Positions 36,778-45,662 of a DNA stretch of 64,000 bases are shown piece by piece. The notes beneath the pieces were generated by a model. The model was given only the letters and a program-made list of their open reading frames with translations. It had not been told where the DNA came from and did no database searches. This DNA is from Ilyomonas sp965219515 (lineage in GTDB: Bacteria > Bacteroidota > Bacteroidia > Chitinophagales > Chitinophagaceae): NCBI GenBank assembly GCA_965219515.1, contig OZ244776.1:558001-622000 (forward strand), given 5' to 3'. Each line of letters begins with the position of its first letter. Position 1 is the first letter of the stretch. Position numbers and translations under genes: made by a program.

Positions 36778-38304
36778 TCAATGAGCCGCAGCAACAGGTA
36801 TATCGTAATCTATACCCTGCAATCTTAAAATTGATTTTGCGCGGATGGCGAAAAAAGCCAGATAAGCAAAACAGCCAACGCCTACAACATAGCTGTACTG
36901 AATGCCAAGCAGATTGTCGGAGGCAAGCCAGCCTTGCAAAGCCGCAATAAAACCGCCGCCCATTATCATCATAATTAAATAGCTGCTTCCCTGGTTTGTA
37001 AAACGTCCTAACCCGGCTATGCCTAATGTAAATACGCAGGGCCAAAGCGTGCTGCAAAACAGACCTACGCTGATAAAAGCAAATACGCTTACAAGTCCGT
37101 TTGTCAACATGCCGATAATCAATGCCGTGATACCCAACCCTGAAAAGATGAGAAGCATGGTAGCCGGATTGCCTTTGCTAAGCACGTTACCCGCAATCAT
37201 AATAAGAATCAGAAATGCATAAATATAAAATGTACTGATGTCGTGTTTGGCAATTGTATTTACAATCAGAAAAATAATAAAAGCGATATAAGGCATAATG
37301 AAGCTGAGCACTTTTTTTGTGCCTGCGCTCACTTCAAACGCATCGGCCGAGTTAGACCATCTTCCCATCATTAAACTTGCCCAGTAAAGCGATATGAAAG
37401 GCGCATTTAAATCATTTGTAAACTCTCTGGCGCCCGCCAGATGCAACGATTTCATTACATAATGCCCGTTAAGCACTTCCAGATGCTGACGCAGATATTC
37501 AGGCAAATTGCTGGCGGTAGCTACTTCCACGCCTACATAAATAAAAATACCAATCATGCCTAACACCAGTTGCGGGTATTGCAAAGCGCCGTTGCGTGGC
37601 AAATTGCGGGTAATGCTGTCTGCTTTAATGGTTGGCGATTCTTCAATTTCCAGCGCCGGATCGGGTTCGGTATTAATATGGTTTGGTATCGAGGAAAATT
37701 TAAAAAAAACGGCTACCAGTATAAAGGCAAGACCTAAAATAAGATAAGGCGTTTTTACCTCGCTGATGCTGGCTTCCGTGTTACCGCTGCTTACCGAGCC
37801 GAAAATGGCAAAGCTCACTAATAACGGACCAATGGTAGTGCCAAAATTATTAACGCCGCCTGCCATGCTTAGCCGTTGCGAGCCGGTTTGCGGATCGCCG
37901 ATAACGATGGCTAACGGATTGGCCGCAATCTGCTGTAAGGAGAAGCCAAGGGCAACGATAAACAAAGCCGTGAGCATTAATGTAAACGAAGCATTATTGG
38001 CTGCCGGATAAAAAAGCAGCGTGCCAATGGCAGAGATAATTAAACCAATGGCAATGCCGTTTTTGTAACCGGTTTTGTTAAGCAAATCGCCGCCCAGCGC
38101 TTTGGAAATGGCGATATAAATGATAGAGCCAACCGTATAGGCAATGTAAAATGCGAAGGCTACCAACTGGCTTTGCAATTGCGTAAGCGTAAAAGCTTTT
38201 TTAAAAACCGGAATCAAAATGTCGTTGCTGGCGGCTACAAAACCCCAGAAAAAGAAAACCGTAATCAACGTTCCAAATTGCGACCAATTTGTTTTTTTAT
38301 TCAT
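36778..38304 (-). CDS. FucP-type sugar MFS transporter
   Basis: The 508-residue membrane protein has about 12 hydrophobic segments and the N-terminal FFFWGFVAASNDILIPVFKKAF motif of the fucose/glucose:H+ symporter family, with GFSLQQIAANPLAIVIGDP in helix 4 and a long charged loop around residues 215-240. It probably imports a hexose together with a proton. The ROK kinase gene lies 38 bases downstream on the same strand, so uptake and phosphorylation are likely co-expressed. Confidence 0.92.
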   Translation of the reverse strand: MNKKTNWSQFGTLITVFFFWGFVAASNDILIPVFKKAFTLTQLQSQLVAFAFYIAYTVGSIIYIAISKALGGDLLNKTGYKNGIAIGLIISAIGTLLFYPAANNASFTLMLTALFIVALGFSLQQIAANPLAIVIGDPQTGSQRLSMAGGVNNFGTTIGPLLVSFAIFGSVSSGNTEASISEVKTPYLILGLAFILVAVFFKFSSIPNHINTEPDPALEIEESPTIKADSITRNLPRNGALQYPQLVLGMIGIFIYVGVEVATASNLPEYLRQHLEVLNGHYVMKSLHLAGAREFTNDLNAPFISLYWASLMMGRWSNSADAFEVSAGTKKVLSFIMPYIAFIIFLIVNTIAKHDISTFYIYAFLILIMIAGNVLSKGNPATMLLIFSGLGITALIIGMLTNGLVSVFAFISVGLFCSTLWPCVFTLGIAGLGRFTNQGSSYLIMMIMGGGFIAALQGWLASDNLLGIQYSYVVGVGCFAYLAFFAIRAKSILRLQGIDYDIPVAAAH

Positions 38305-38489
38305 AATAAGTGGTTAGAAATATGGTGAGCAAAAATGTGCGGGTGAAAGTAAAGAGATTTTAGAAGTGAAACAAAGAATGTTTGAAGGAGTTAAAGGTGT
38401 AAGCTAAGAAGTATAAGTCGTTATCTACAAGAGATCGGGAAAAATATTTGTATATATAAATTTGCAGCTAACGGCTCATACCTCATACC

Positions 38490-39365
38490 TCACACCTCAA
38501 TCTTATCAGATAACGGATTGTTATACACCCAATATATGCCCGGCAGCGAAATGGTAACGGAAATAAGATAAAACAGCAAGCTGATAACAACCGATTCGCT
38601 TTGGTTTAAAAAAAACTGATGACTTCCCCAGATAAATACTACTTCTCTTGCGCCCAGACCGCCGATGGTAAAAGGCAACACGGCTACGAGTGAAGATAAA
38701 AGGAAGATAAGAATGTATTCGGTGTGATGATGTGCAATATGCAATGCATTCATTAAACAATAAATGGCAACCACCTGCAGGGATTGCACTAACAAACCAA
38801 GCCAGAACGTGCTCCAGAAGCTGCGAATGAAAGAAGGAAAAAATTGCTTCACGATAAAATAATAAACCAACAAGACGGGAAACACGGAAGCAAGTAGCCA
38901 ATACGAATAATTCTCGCCGTTGAACACGCTGAAATAATACAGTGCACTCAGCACACCAATGCCGGCTACGCCACTCACTCTGTCTAATAAAACGGCTGCT
39001 GTCAACAGTTTTGCAGGATGATTGTAGGTGCGGTTCAGCATTACCACTTTATATGCATCGCCGCCAATACCGCCGGGCAGAAAGATATTGTAATACATGC
39101 CCAGCCAATACAATTTCATATTTACTTTCTGATGAAGTATTGCGCCGATGTTTGTAAAATAAATATTCAGACGAAAAGCGGCAGCTACTTTAGAAGAGAT
39201 AATTAAAATAACCGCACACAACAGCCAGAACAAATTGCTGCTTTGCACCGTTCGCCACGATGTTTGCCAGTCTATCTTATGAACAACATACCATAAGCAA
39301 CCGCCGCTGACAATCATTTTTATAACGAGTATCAGCCATTTTTTTAACTGCGGGTTAATAGCCAT
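38490..39365 (-). CDS. Flippase-like membrane protein (LPG synthase transmembrane family)
   Basis: The 291-residue protein has about seven to eight hydrophobic segments and the UPF0104 pattern (YWLGMYYNIFLPGGIGGDAYKVVMLNRTY, RVSGVAGIG, PFTIGGLGAREVVF). The family includes the membrane part of lysyl-phosphatidylglycerol synthases and proteins that move lipids. It starts 2 bases after the GT2 gene, so it may act with it in making or moving a lipid-linked sugar. Confidence 0.85.
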   Translation of the reverse strand: MAINPQLKKWLILVIKMIVSGGCLWYVVHKIDWQTSWRTVQSSNLFWLLCAVILIISSKVAAAFRLNIYFTNIGAILHQKVNMKLYWLGMYYNIFLPGGIGGDAYKVVMLNRTYNHPAKLLTAAVLLDRVSGVAGIGVLSALYYFSVFNGENYSYWLLASVFPVLLVYYFIVKQFFPSFIRSFWSTFWLGLLVQSLQVVAIYCLMNALHIAHHHTEYILIFLLSSLVAVLPFTIGGLGAREVVFIWGSHQFFLNQSESVVISLLFYLISVTISLPGIYWVYNNPLSDKIEV

Positions 39366-39367
39366 GC

Positions 39368-40315
39368 TTATTGCAGAACAGTTGTGTTGTTGAATACTTT
39401 GCGCACGCGATATGTTTTTTTGTTGCTGCTTTCATAGTAGGTGCGGATGCTTACTTCGGCAATAATGCCGATGGTGATAAGCTGAATGCCGCCGAATAAA
39501 AAGATCATTCCAAGAATAATCAATGGTTTCCCCCAGATGTCTTCGCCCATTAATTTTAATATAAGAAGATACAGGTTGATGAGTATGCCGATGAATAAAC
39601 TGCTGAAACCCAGTGTGCCGAACAAGTGCATTGGCTTCTGGCTGTATTTGCGGAAAAACACCATCGTTACCAGGTCGCTCATCACGCGGAATGTTCTTCC
39701 CAAACCGTATTTTGATTTACCGAATTGCCGCGCGTGGTGCTTTACATCTACCTGCGTTATTCTTGCGCCCTGCATGGCTGCCAGCACCGGTATAAAGCGA
39801 TGCAATTCACCATATAATCCTAAATCCTCGGCTATTTCATGACGAAAAATTTTTAGCGTACAGCCGTAATCTTTAAAGTAAACTTTGGTCATGCTGCGAA
39901 TAATGGCGTTGGCTATTTTGCTTGGCAGCTTTCTTAAAAAAGCGCCGTCCTGCCGGTTGGCGCGGTTGCCTGCCACCACATCCCAGTCTTCGGTTATCAG
40001 TTTGTTCAGCATGAATGGAATATCGGTGGGGTCGTTTTGCAAATCACCATCCATCAGCGCAATGTATTTCCCCGAAGCATAATCAATGCCAGCAGCCATC
40101 GCCGTGCTTTGACCATAGTTTTTACGAAGCTCAACCAATACAATTCGTTCATCTATCACGTCTTTTATGCGCGCCCGCGTGGCATCGGAAGATCCGTCAT
40201 CTATAAATACCACTTCGTAATCTATACCTTTAAGTGCGCTGCGAATGGCTTTTACCAACGGGTAAATATTGTCTTCTTCATTCATTACGGTGATGACAAC
40301 GGAGAGTTCGCGCAT
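39368..40315 (-). CDS. Family 2 glycosyltransferase with two C-terminal membrane segments
   Basis: The 315-residue protein is of the DPM/GtrB type: an N-terminal GT-A domain (SVVITVMNEEDNIYPLV, FIDDGSSDATRARI, MDGDLQNDP, GCTLKIFRHE) and two C-terminal membrane helices (about residues 230-285). Such enzymes move sugars to polyprenyl phosphate at the membrane. The adjacent flippase-like gene supports a lipid-linked sugar pathway. The sugar is unknown. Confidence 0.9.
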   Translation of the reverse strand: MRELSVVITVMNEEDNIYPLVKAIRSALKGIDYEVVFIDDGSSDATRARIKDVIDERIVLVELRKNYGQSTAMAAGIDYASGKYIALMDGDLQNDPTDIPFMLNKLITEDWDVVAGNRANRQDGAFLRKLPSKIANAIIRSMTKVYFKDYGCTLKIFRHEIAEDLGLYGELHRFIPVLAAMQGARITQVDVKHHARQFGKSKYGLGRTFRVMSDLVTMVFFRKYSQKPMHLFGTLGFSSLFIGILINLYLLILKLMGEDIWGKPLIILGMIFLFGGIQLITIGIIAEVSIRTYYESSNKKTYRVRKVFNNTTVLQ

Positions 40316-40364
40316 AACAGGAGATTAAAGCGCAAAGGTAAGCGGTGAGCAGATAAGCGAATGA

Positions 40365-40622
40365 TTAGTAGTGATAGCGGCAGGATATAATAAATATTTC
40401 TTTGTCATTAACTTCATAAACAATACGATGCTCCTGGCTGATCCTCCTAGACCATCTGCCTTTTAAATCGTACTTTAATGGTTCAGGTTTGCCGGTTCCT
40501 GAAAACGGTGCCGAGGAAATTTCAGGAACAAGCGAAACGATTTTTTATAACATTTTAGAATCTGCATATTTCCATTCTTCCAAATGCTCCAACGCTTCTT
40601 GTGTGAATGTTACTTTCTTCAC
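40365..40622 (-). pseudogene. YoeB/Txe-type mRNA interferase toxin gene with a nonsense codon
   Basis: Read from a GTG at 40622 the frame gives MKKVTFTQEALEHLEEWKY, then ADSKML, a TAA at 40545-40547 (codon 26), and then an uninterrupted KIVSLVPEIS to the end. The rest contains the Txe/YoeB signature: GTGKPEPLKYDLKGRWSRR, ISQEHRIVYEV and FIISCRYHY. The total is 85 codons plus stop, the normal size. One base change would restore the gene. It overlaps the antitoxin gene by a base. Confidence 0.85.
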
Positions 40623-40864
40623 TATTGTCCGTATTTTTCTTTAAACTCTTCAATCGAAAAACTAACAGTCTTGCCTTCTTCAATTTGTTTCAATGACTTC
40701 ATAAGAGATTCCCGGTTAGCAGGCGAACTCAATAAATATTCCGTTTCATCCATGCTTTCTGATATTACAATATCTACGGTTTTGCCTTTGAACGCTTCTT
40801 TGATAGATTGAAAGATGTCGGGTGATAATTCTTTATATACATCTACTGTATATGTTGCTGTCAT
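40622..40864 (-). CDS. Antitoxin of the YoeB-type module
   Basis: The 80-residue protein begins MTATYTVDVYKELSPDI, has DIVISESMDETEYLLSSPANRESLMKSL in the middle and ends EEFKEKYGQ. The central part resembles Phd/YefM-type antitoxins. The stop overlaps the toxin start. A GTG at 40894 would give a longer frame, but the ATG at 40864 was preferred. The gene lies directly downstream of hom, so it may be co-transcribed with the methionine operon. Confidence 0.75.
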   Translation of the reverse strand: MTATYTVDVYKELSPDIFQSIKEAFKGKTVDIVISESMDETEYLLSSPANRESLMKSLKQIEEGKTVSFSIEEFKEKYGQ

Positions 40865-40894
40865 AACAATTTTTTGTTTCACAGATGTACTCAC

Positions 40895-42142
40895 TTATAA
40901 TCCTGCCAGCTCCAGGCTTCGCTTCTTAATTTTCTTCAGTTCAATGTCTTCAATAATGCCGTCGGAAGCCAGTATTAAGGAGATGCCGGGCTGCTTCCAC
41001 CAATCGTTATTTTTTATTTTGGTAAAATGAATCACCCCCATAAACCAGCTTCGTTCCTGACCGCTGTGATATTCTTCAATCCATTCAAACTCATGTTTTG
41101 GAATGTTTTTAATATCTGCATAAGAAATGTATATTCTGATATAGAAATCATTCGTTAGTTCGCCCGGCTGGTGATGATATAATTTCTTGTATTCATAACG
41201 GTAATCATAGCGTAGCGCAGATATATCGCTCAACACCGCAGAAGCTGTTGGAAAGCTGCCTGCGCCTTTGCCGTAAAAAAACTGTTTGTCGGCAAAACCG
41301 CTTTCTATCACCACGCCGTTGTATTCATTTTTCACGAACGATAAATGATCGTCGTCCAGCACCAGTTGCGGCAATACAAAGGCGGCTACTTTACCATTTT
41401 TTAACTTCTTTGCCTGTGCAACCAATTTGATGTCGTTGTGTTTTTCTTTGGCTGCCAGTGCATCGCTTAACTGTATGTTTTGTATACCGGTAAATAAAAT
41501 ATTGTTAGGGCTTTCTACAATGCCATACGCATGGGTTAGCAGAAAACTCCATTTGTTTACGGCATCATATCCTTCTATATCTAATTTCGGGTTGCTTTCG
41601 GCAAAGCCAAGCTGCTGCGCCAATAACAAAGCATCGGTGAACGGCAGTTTATCTTCAAACATTTTGGTTAAGATAAAATTGGTAGAACCATTGCAAATCG
41701 CCTTAATAGAATACAGCAAATCGTTATCATAATATTCTTCCAGGTTTCTGATGACGGGAATAGAAGCGCAGGCGGCCGCTTCGTATAAAAAAGGCATATC
41801 GGTTTGCTGTTGCAGTTGTAATAGTTCGGGTAAGTGTTCCGCAATCATTTTTTTGCTGGCGCTTACCACCGCTTTTTTATTTTTCAGGGCGGTAGAAACA
41901 ATTTCAAACGCGGCATCGGCATCATCAATCACTTCTACAATCACATTGATGTCTTTATCAAACAGCAACGCATCTTTTTGCGTAGTAAATAATTCCGGCG
42001 GCGCATCTCGTTTTTTTCCCGCATGTTTGATACAAATCTGTTTAATGCTTGCGTTCAGCGATGGTGTCTGCTGCAATACTTTGTATAAGCCTTCGCCAAC
42101 AACGCCGAATCCAAACAAGCCGATTTTCAATTCTGTATGCAT
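40895..42142 (-). CDS. hom: Homoserine dehydrogenase
   Basis: It reduces aspartate semialdehyde to homoserine. The 415-residue protein has an N-terminal Rossmann domain (LKIGLFGFGVVGEGLYKVL), the catalytic domain with KAICNGSTNFILTKMFED and DIEGYDAVNKWSFL, and a C-terminal ACT-like part (about 330-415). The start MHTELKIG at 42142 was chosen; the longer open frame runs into the metX gene. It is the last gene of the metY-metX-hom group behind a SAM riboswitch. Confidence 0.93.
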   Translation of the reverse strand: MHTELKIGLFGFGVVGEGLYKVLQQTPSLNASIKQICIKHAGKKRDAPPELFTTQKDALLFDKDINVIVEVIDDADAAFEIVSTALKNKKAVVSASKKMIAEHLPELLQLQQQTDMPFLYEAAACASIPVIRNLEEYYDNDLLYSIKAICNGSTNFILTKMFEDKLPFTDALLLAQQLGFAESNPKLDIEGYDAVNKWSFLLTHAYGIVESPNNILFTGIQNIQLSDALAAKEKHNDIKLVAQAKKLKNGKVAAFVLPQLVLDDDHLSFVKNEYNGVVIESGFADKQFFYGKGAGSFPTASAVLSDISALRYDYRYEYKKLYHHQPGELTNDFYIRIYISYADIKNIPKHEFEWIEEYHSGQERSWFMGVIHFTKIKNNDWWKQPGISLILASDGIIEDIELKKIKKRSLELAGL

Positions 42143-42197
42143 TCCAATTTGTATTAAGTAGTATGTATTAAGTAGTAAGATAAGAACACGATTGTCT

Positions 42198-43253
42198 TTA
42201 AAACACCCCTTTAGGGGATGGGGGCGGCACAAAATCTTCCAGCAATCTCGTGAGCGCATCGCTTTCCAGTAAAAAACCATCATGCCCGTAATTAGAATCT
42301 ATGATCGCTACTTGCGCATTCGGAATATAAGCCGCCAAAAATTCCTGCTCCTGTGGCGGAAATAAAAGGTCTGACGAAATGCCGATTGCCAATGTTTTTG
42401 CTTTAATAGAATGCAAAGCCGCCTGCACCGATGTTCTGTTTCTGCCCACATTGTGTTTGTCCATTGCATGAGTGAGAAAATAATAACTGTAGGCCGAAAA
42501 CCGTTTCGCCAACTTTTCTCCCTGATAATGCTGATAGCTTTCCGCTTTTGTGGTTTGCTTATCTAATTCCAATAATTCTGTTTCAGCAGTAAATCCTTGC
42601 TGGGTTGAAGTGTACGTTTCATAATGGCGATAAGATAACAGGGCAATCGAGCGAGCTATTTTCATACCTTCTTTACCTGCGTTCTCATCCCAATTTTTCC
42701 ATGTACAATCATTCTCAATGCACCATCGCTGCGTAGCGTTGAAAGCCATGCCCCACGGCGAGTGCTGTGCGTTTGTTGCAATGGGAATGATATGTTGAAA
42801 CAAATCCGGTTCTTCAATCGCCCATTCTAAAAGCTGATGTCCGCCCATGCTTCCGCCAATGCCGATGTGTATTTTTTCAATACCTAAAAATTTGCATAAC
42901 GGCTGATAAACCCGTATCATATCGCGCGTAGTAAATTGCGGAAAGCTGTGGTAGTATGGTTTGTTTGTATTGTTGTCAATATTAACAGCACCAATACTAC
43001 CATAGCAGCTTCCCGGCATATTTACACACACAATAAAAAACCGTTCGGGATCAAAAAACATTCCTTCGCCAACCATGTTTGGCCACCATTCCACCGGATT
43101 GCTGTTAGCCGTTAGCGCATGAAAAATCCACGCCACATTGCTCTTGTCTGCATTCATTTTGCCAAACGTAGTGTAAGCCAGATGATAAGCCGGCAAAACG
43201 CTTCCGCTTTCGAGCTGAAATGGCTGATGGTATTGAAATATTTGTTTTTCCAA
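42198..43253 (-). CDS. metX: Homoserine O-acetyltransferase
   Basis: MetX activates homoserine with an acetyl group for methionine synthesis. The 351-residue alpha/beta-hydrolase has the nucleophile elbow GIGGSMGGHQLLEW, a VNMPGSCYGSIGAVN loop, and Asp/His in SDLLFPPQEQEF and NYGHDGFLLE. It lies between metY and hom, 100 and 55 bases from each, all on the minus strand. Confidence 0.93.
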   Translation of the reverse strand: MEKQIFQYHQPFQLESGSVLPAYHLAYTTFGKMNADKSNVAWIFHALTANSNPVEWWPNMVGEGMFFDPERFFIVCVNMPGSCYGSIGAVNIDNNTNKPYYHSFPQFTTRDMIRVYQPLCKFLGIEKIHIGIGGSMGGHQLLEWAIEEPDLFQHIIPIATNAQHSPWGMAFNATQRWCIENDCTWKNWDENAGKEGMKIARSIALLSYRHYETYTSTQQGFTAETELLELDKQTTKAESYQHYQGEKLAKRFSAYSYYFLTHAMDKHNVGRNRTSVQAALHSIKAKTLAIGISSDLLFPPQEQEFLAAYIPNAQVAIIDSNYGHDGFLLESDALTRLLEDFVPPPSPKGVF

Positions 43254-43353
43254 GTCCTTGTCTGTCAGTTATAATTTTTAATTTTCCGCAGATAAAGCAG
43301 AAATCATTATCTGCGAAAACTTGCACAATCTGCGGGCATTAATTCAAAATTTG

Positions 43354-44661
43354 TTACGAAAACACTTTATCAAATGCCTGCGCAAAATCGGCTTTGATAT
43401 CTTCAATGTGTTCAATTCCCACGCTTACGCGAATGAGGTTGGGTAAAACGCCGGCTGCTGCCTGTTCCGTTTCTCCCAGTTGCTCATGCGTGGTAGAAGC
43501 CGGGTTGATGACCAGCGTTTTTGCATCACCCACATTTGCCAGATGGCTGGCAAGTTTTAATGAATCTATAAAGGCAGACGCTTTAGCTTTATCCCCTTTT
43601 ACACCAAAATTGAGAACGCCGCCAAAGCCATTGGGTAAATATTTTTTTGCCAGTTCATGGTACGGGCTGCTTTCCAAACCGGGATACCAAACATACTCTA
43701 CCTGCGGATGCGCTTCCAGCCATTGTGCCAGCGCCAGCGTATTCTGGCAATGCCGTTCTGCCCGTAACGATAACGTTTCCAATCCCTGCAAAAGAAGAAA
43801 GGAATTAAACGGACTTAACGCTGAACCATAATCGCGCAAGCCTTCTACCCGGGCGCGAATGACAAATGCGATATTAGGTAAACCAAGCGGATTGCCTTCC
43901 CCAAATGTCTCCCAGAATTTTAATCCGTGATAGCCTTCAGATGGTTCGATAAACTGAGAAAATTTACCGTTTCCCCAGTTGTAATTTCCACCATCCACAA
44001 TAACGCCGCCGATAGATGTGCCATGACCGCCAATCCATTTGGTCGCACTTTCTACCACAATGTTAGCTCCGTGCTCCAACGGGCGAAACACATAACCGCC
44101 AGCGCCAAACGTATTATCGACAATTAAAGGCAAATCGTGTTGTTTTGCAATCGCGGAAAATTTTTCAAAATCAGGAATGTTCAGCCTCGGATTGCCAATG
44201 GTTTCTACGTAAATAGCTTTGGTTTTATCATCAATAAACGGTACAAAGCTATCGGCATCATCGCCGTTGGCAAAGCGCACTTCAACGCCAAGTCGCTTAA
44301 ATGCTACTTTAAACTGGTTGTAGGTTCCACCGTATAAATACGAAGAGGTAACAAAATTATCGCCTGTTTGTAAGATATTGTTTAACGCTAAAAACTGCGC
44401 TGCCTGGCCGCTGGCTGTTGCTAAAGCGGCAACACCACCTTCAAGGGCAGCAATGCGTTTTTCAAATACATCGGTCGTCGGGTTCATAATGCGGGTGTAG
44501 ATGTTGCCGAATTGTTTTAAGCCAAAGAGGTTGGCGGCATGTTCGGCATTCTCGAAGCCGTAAGAGGTAGTTTGATAAATGGGAACCGCGCGACTTTTTG
44601 TAGTCGGGTCAATTTCCTGACCGGCATGCAGTTGCAAGGTTTCAAAATGTTGGGCACTCAT
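43354..44661 (-). CDS. metY: O-acetylhomoserine (thiol)-lyase
   Basis: MetY forms homocysteine from O-acetylhomoserine and sulfide with PLP. The 435-residue Cys/Met-metabolism enzyme has LHAGQEIDPTTKSRAVPIYQTTSY, IVDNTFGAGGYVFRPLEHGANIVVESATKWIGGHG with the PLP lysine, and a C-terminal RVSVGIEHIEDI. It is the first gene after the SAM-I riboswitch and supplies the last step before homocysteine. Confidence 0.95.
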   Translation of the reverse strand: MSAQHFETLQLHAGQEIDPTTKSRAVPIYQTTSYGFENAEHAANLFGLKQFGNIYTRIMNPTTDVFEKRIAALEGGVAALATASGQAAQFLALNNILQTGDNFVTSSYLYGGTYNQFKVAFKRLGVEVRFANGDDADSFVPFIDDKTKAIYVETIGNPRLNIPDFEKFSAIAKQHDLPLIVDNTFGAGGYVFRPLEHGANIVVESATKWIGGHGTSIGGVIVDGGNYNWGNGKFSQFIEPSEGYHGLKFWETFGEGNPLGLPNIAFVIRARVEGLRDYGSALSPFNSFLLLQGLETLSLRAERHCQNTLALAQWLEAHPQVEYVWYPGLESSPYHELAKKYLPNGFGGVLNFGVKGDKAKASAFIDSLKLASHLANVGDAKTLVINPASTTHEQLGETEQAAAGVLPNLIRVSVGIEHIEDIKADFAQAFDKVFS

Positions 44662-44773
44662 AAATTTTTGTTTTTAGCCGTGAATAAAAAATAAAAAAAC
44701 TTCCTGATTGTCGTAAAAAACAACAGGAAAGGAAGCAGGCGAATTTTACCGGGAAAATAGATGGGATAAACAT

Positions 44774-44804
44774 AAAAAAAGCCCGCCTGAGTAAGACGAG
44801 CCTG
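44774..44804 (-). terminator. Intrinsic terminator of the SAM riboswitch
   Basis: On the minus strand an 8-bp stem with two G-T pairs is followed by seven T, about 110 bases before metY. Its 5' arm and loop contain TCTTACT, which can pair with AGTAAGA at the end of the riboswitch (see finding). Confidence 0.8.
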
Positions 44805-44845
44805 AACCATATATAGCAATTGCTAAAAATAATCAAACTGAAATC

Positions 44846-44955
44846 TTACTTATCTCTCACGCCGCAAGCGTGATGGAATTGGCACCTTTCACGTAATATG
44901 TGGTGGTTGCCAAGGCTTCATCGGGCCATATCCCTCTGCCTTTCTTGATAAGAAC
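44846..44955 (-). promoter_or_regulatory. SAM-I (S-box) riboswitch upstream of metY
   Basis: Read on the minus strand, the sequence has the S-box core in order: CTTATC of P1, AGGCAGAGGGATATGGCCCG, GATGAAGCC, GGCAACC, AGGTGCCAATTCC and the closing GAGAGATAAG. This fits the SAM-I consensus closely. It senses S-adenosylmethionine and probably controls metY-metX-hom, through the terminator that follows. Confidence 0.95.
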
Positions 44956-44971
44956 CTGTAAAGAACTGCTG

Positions 44972-45004
44972 CAAAGATAACAGCCGAATTTTTACATCAC
45001 CAAA
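44972..45004 (-). promoter_or_regulatory. Bacteroidota-type promoter of the metY operon
   Basis: On the minus strand TTTG (45001-45004) and TATCTTTG (44972-44979) are separated by 21 bases, just upstream of the riboswitch. The fit to the -33/-7 consensus is good. Confidence 0.75.
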
Positions 45005-45054
45005 ATATTTTGGAATAGCCCTTGCAACTAAATTGACTAAATAATAAAAAAAGT

Positions 45055-45552
45055 ATGAAAAAAGTAATTGCAGTTATAGGCGGAATGGCAGGTGCCGCAA
45101 CCGTAACATTTTTACATCAGGTATTGAAAACAGTTGTTCCATCTGTTGCGCCGCGCCTTGATCTGCTTGGCATGGAAGCCATCAGAAAATTGGGAAACCG
45201 CGTTCATATTCCCGTTTCCTCCGATGAAAAATTATATAAGCAAACATTCATTGGCGATATGGTAGCCAACACATTATATTACAGTCTTGCCGGCGGCAAT
45301 GCCGCCGATTTAAAAGGCACGGTGTTAGGAATTGCAGCCGGTATTGCAGCCGTTCAATTGCCCGAAAAAATGCACCTGACACCTGCGCATAGCAGCCGCA
45401 CGAAAACAACGGAATATTTAACCATGGGAATATATATAGCTGGCGGACTTGCAGCTGCCGCTACGGTTGGGTCGCTAACGCAATTAACCCATAAGAAGGT
45501 AAAAATGCCGAAAATCAGGCCTGTAAAGCTTCGCAGGAAACTGCATTTGTAA
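45055..45552 (+). CDS. Hypothetical membrane protein
   Basis: The 165-residue protein has an N-terminal glycine/alanine-rich hydrophobic segment (KVIAVIGGMAGAATVTFLHQV) and two more candidates (LGIAAGIAAVQL and IYIAGGLAAAATVGSL), with a basic C-terminus (KKVKMPKIRPVKLRRKLHL). No family is recognised. It stands alone, divergent from the riboswitch-controlled operon and upstream of the palmitoyltransferase gene. Confidence 0.6.
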   Translation: MKKVIAVIGGMAGAATVTFLHQVLKTVVPSVAPRLDLLGMEAIRKLGNRVHIPVSSDEKLYKQTFIGDMVANTLYYSLAGGNAADLKGTVLGIAAGIAAVQLPEKMHLTPAHSSRTKTTEYLTMGIYIAGGLAAAATVGSLTQLTHKKVKMPKIRPVKLRRKLHL

Positions 45553-45662
45553 GTTTTTTATTGTTTCTAAAAAAATGTTACACATTGCGAAACGTTTCTT
45601 CGCATTTTAATTAATGATTAATTTCGCGGCTTTCTGAAAACGAAATCAGTAATTACAGATAT

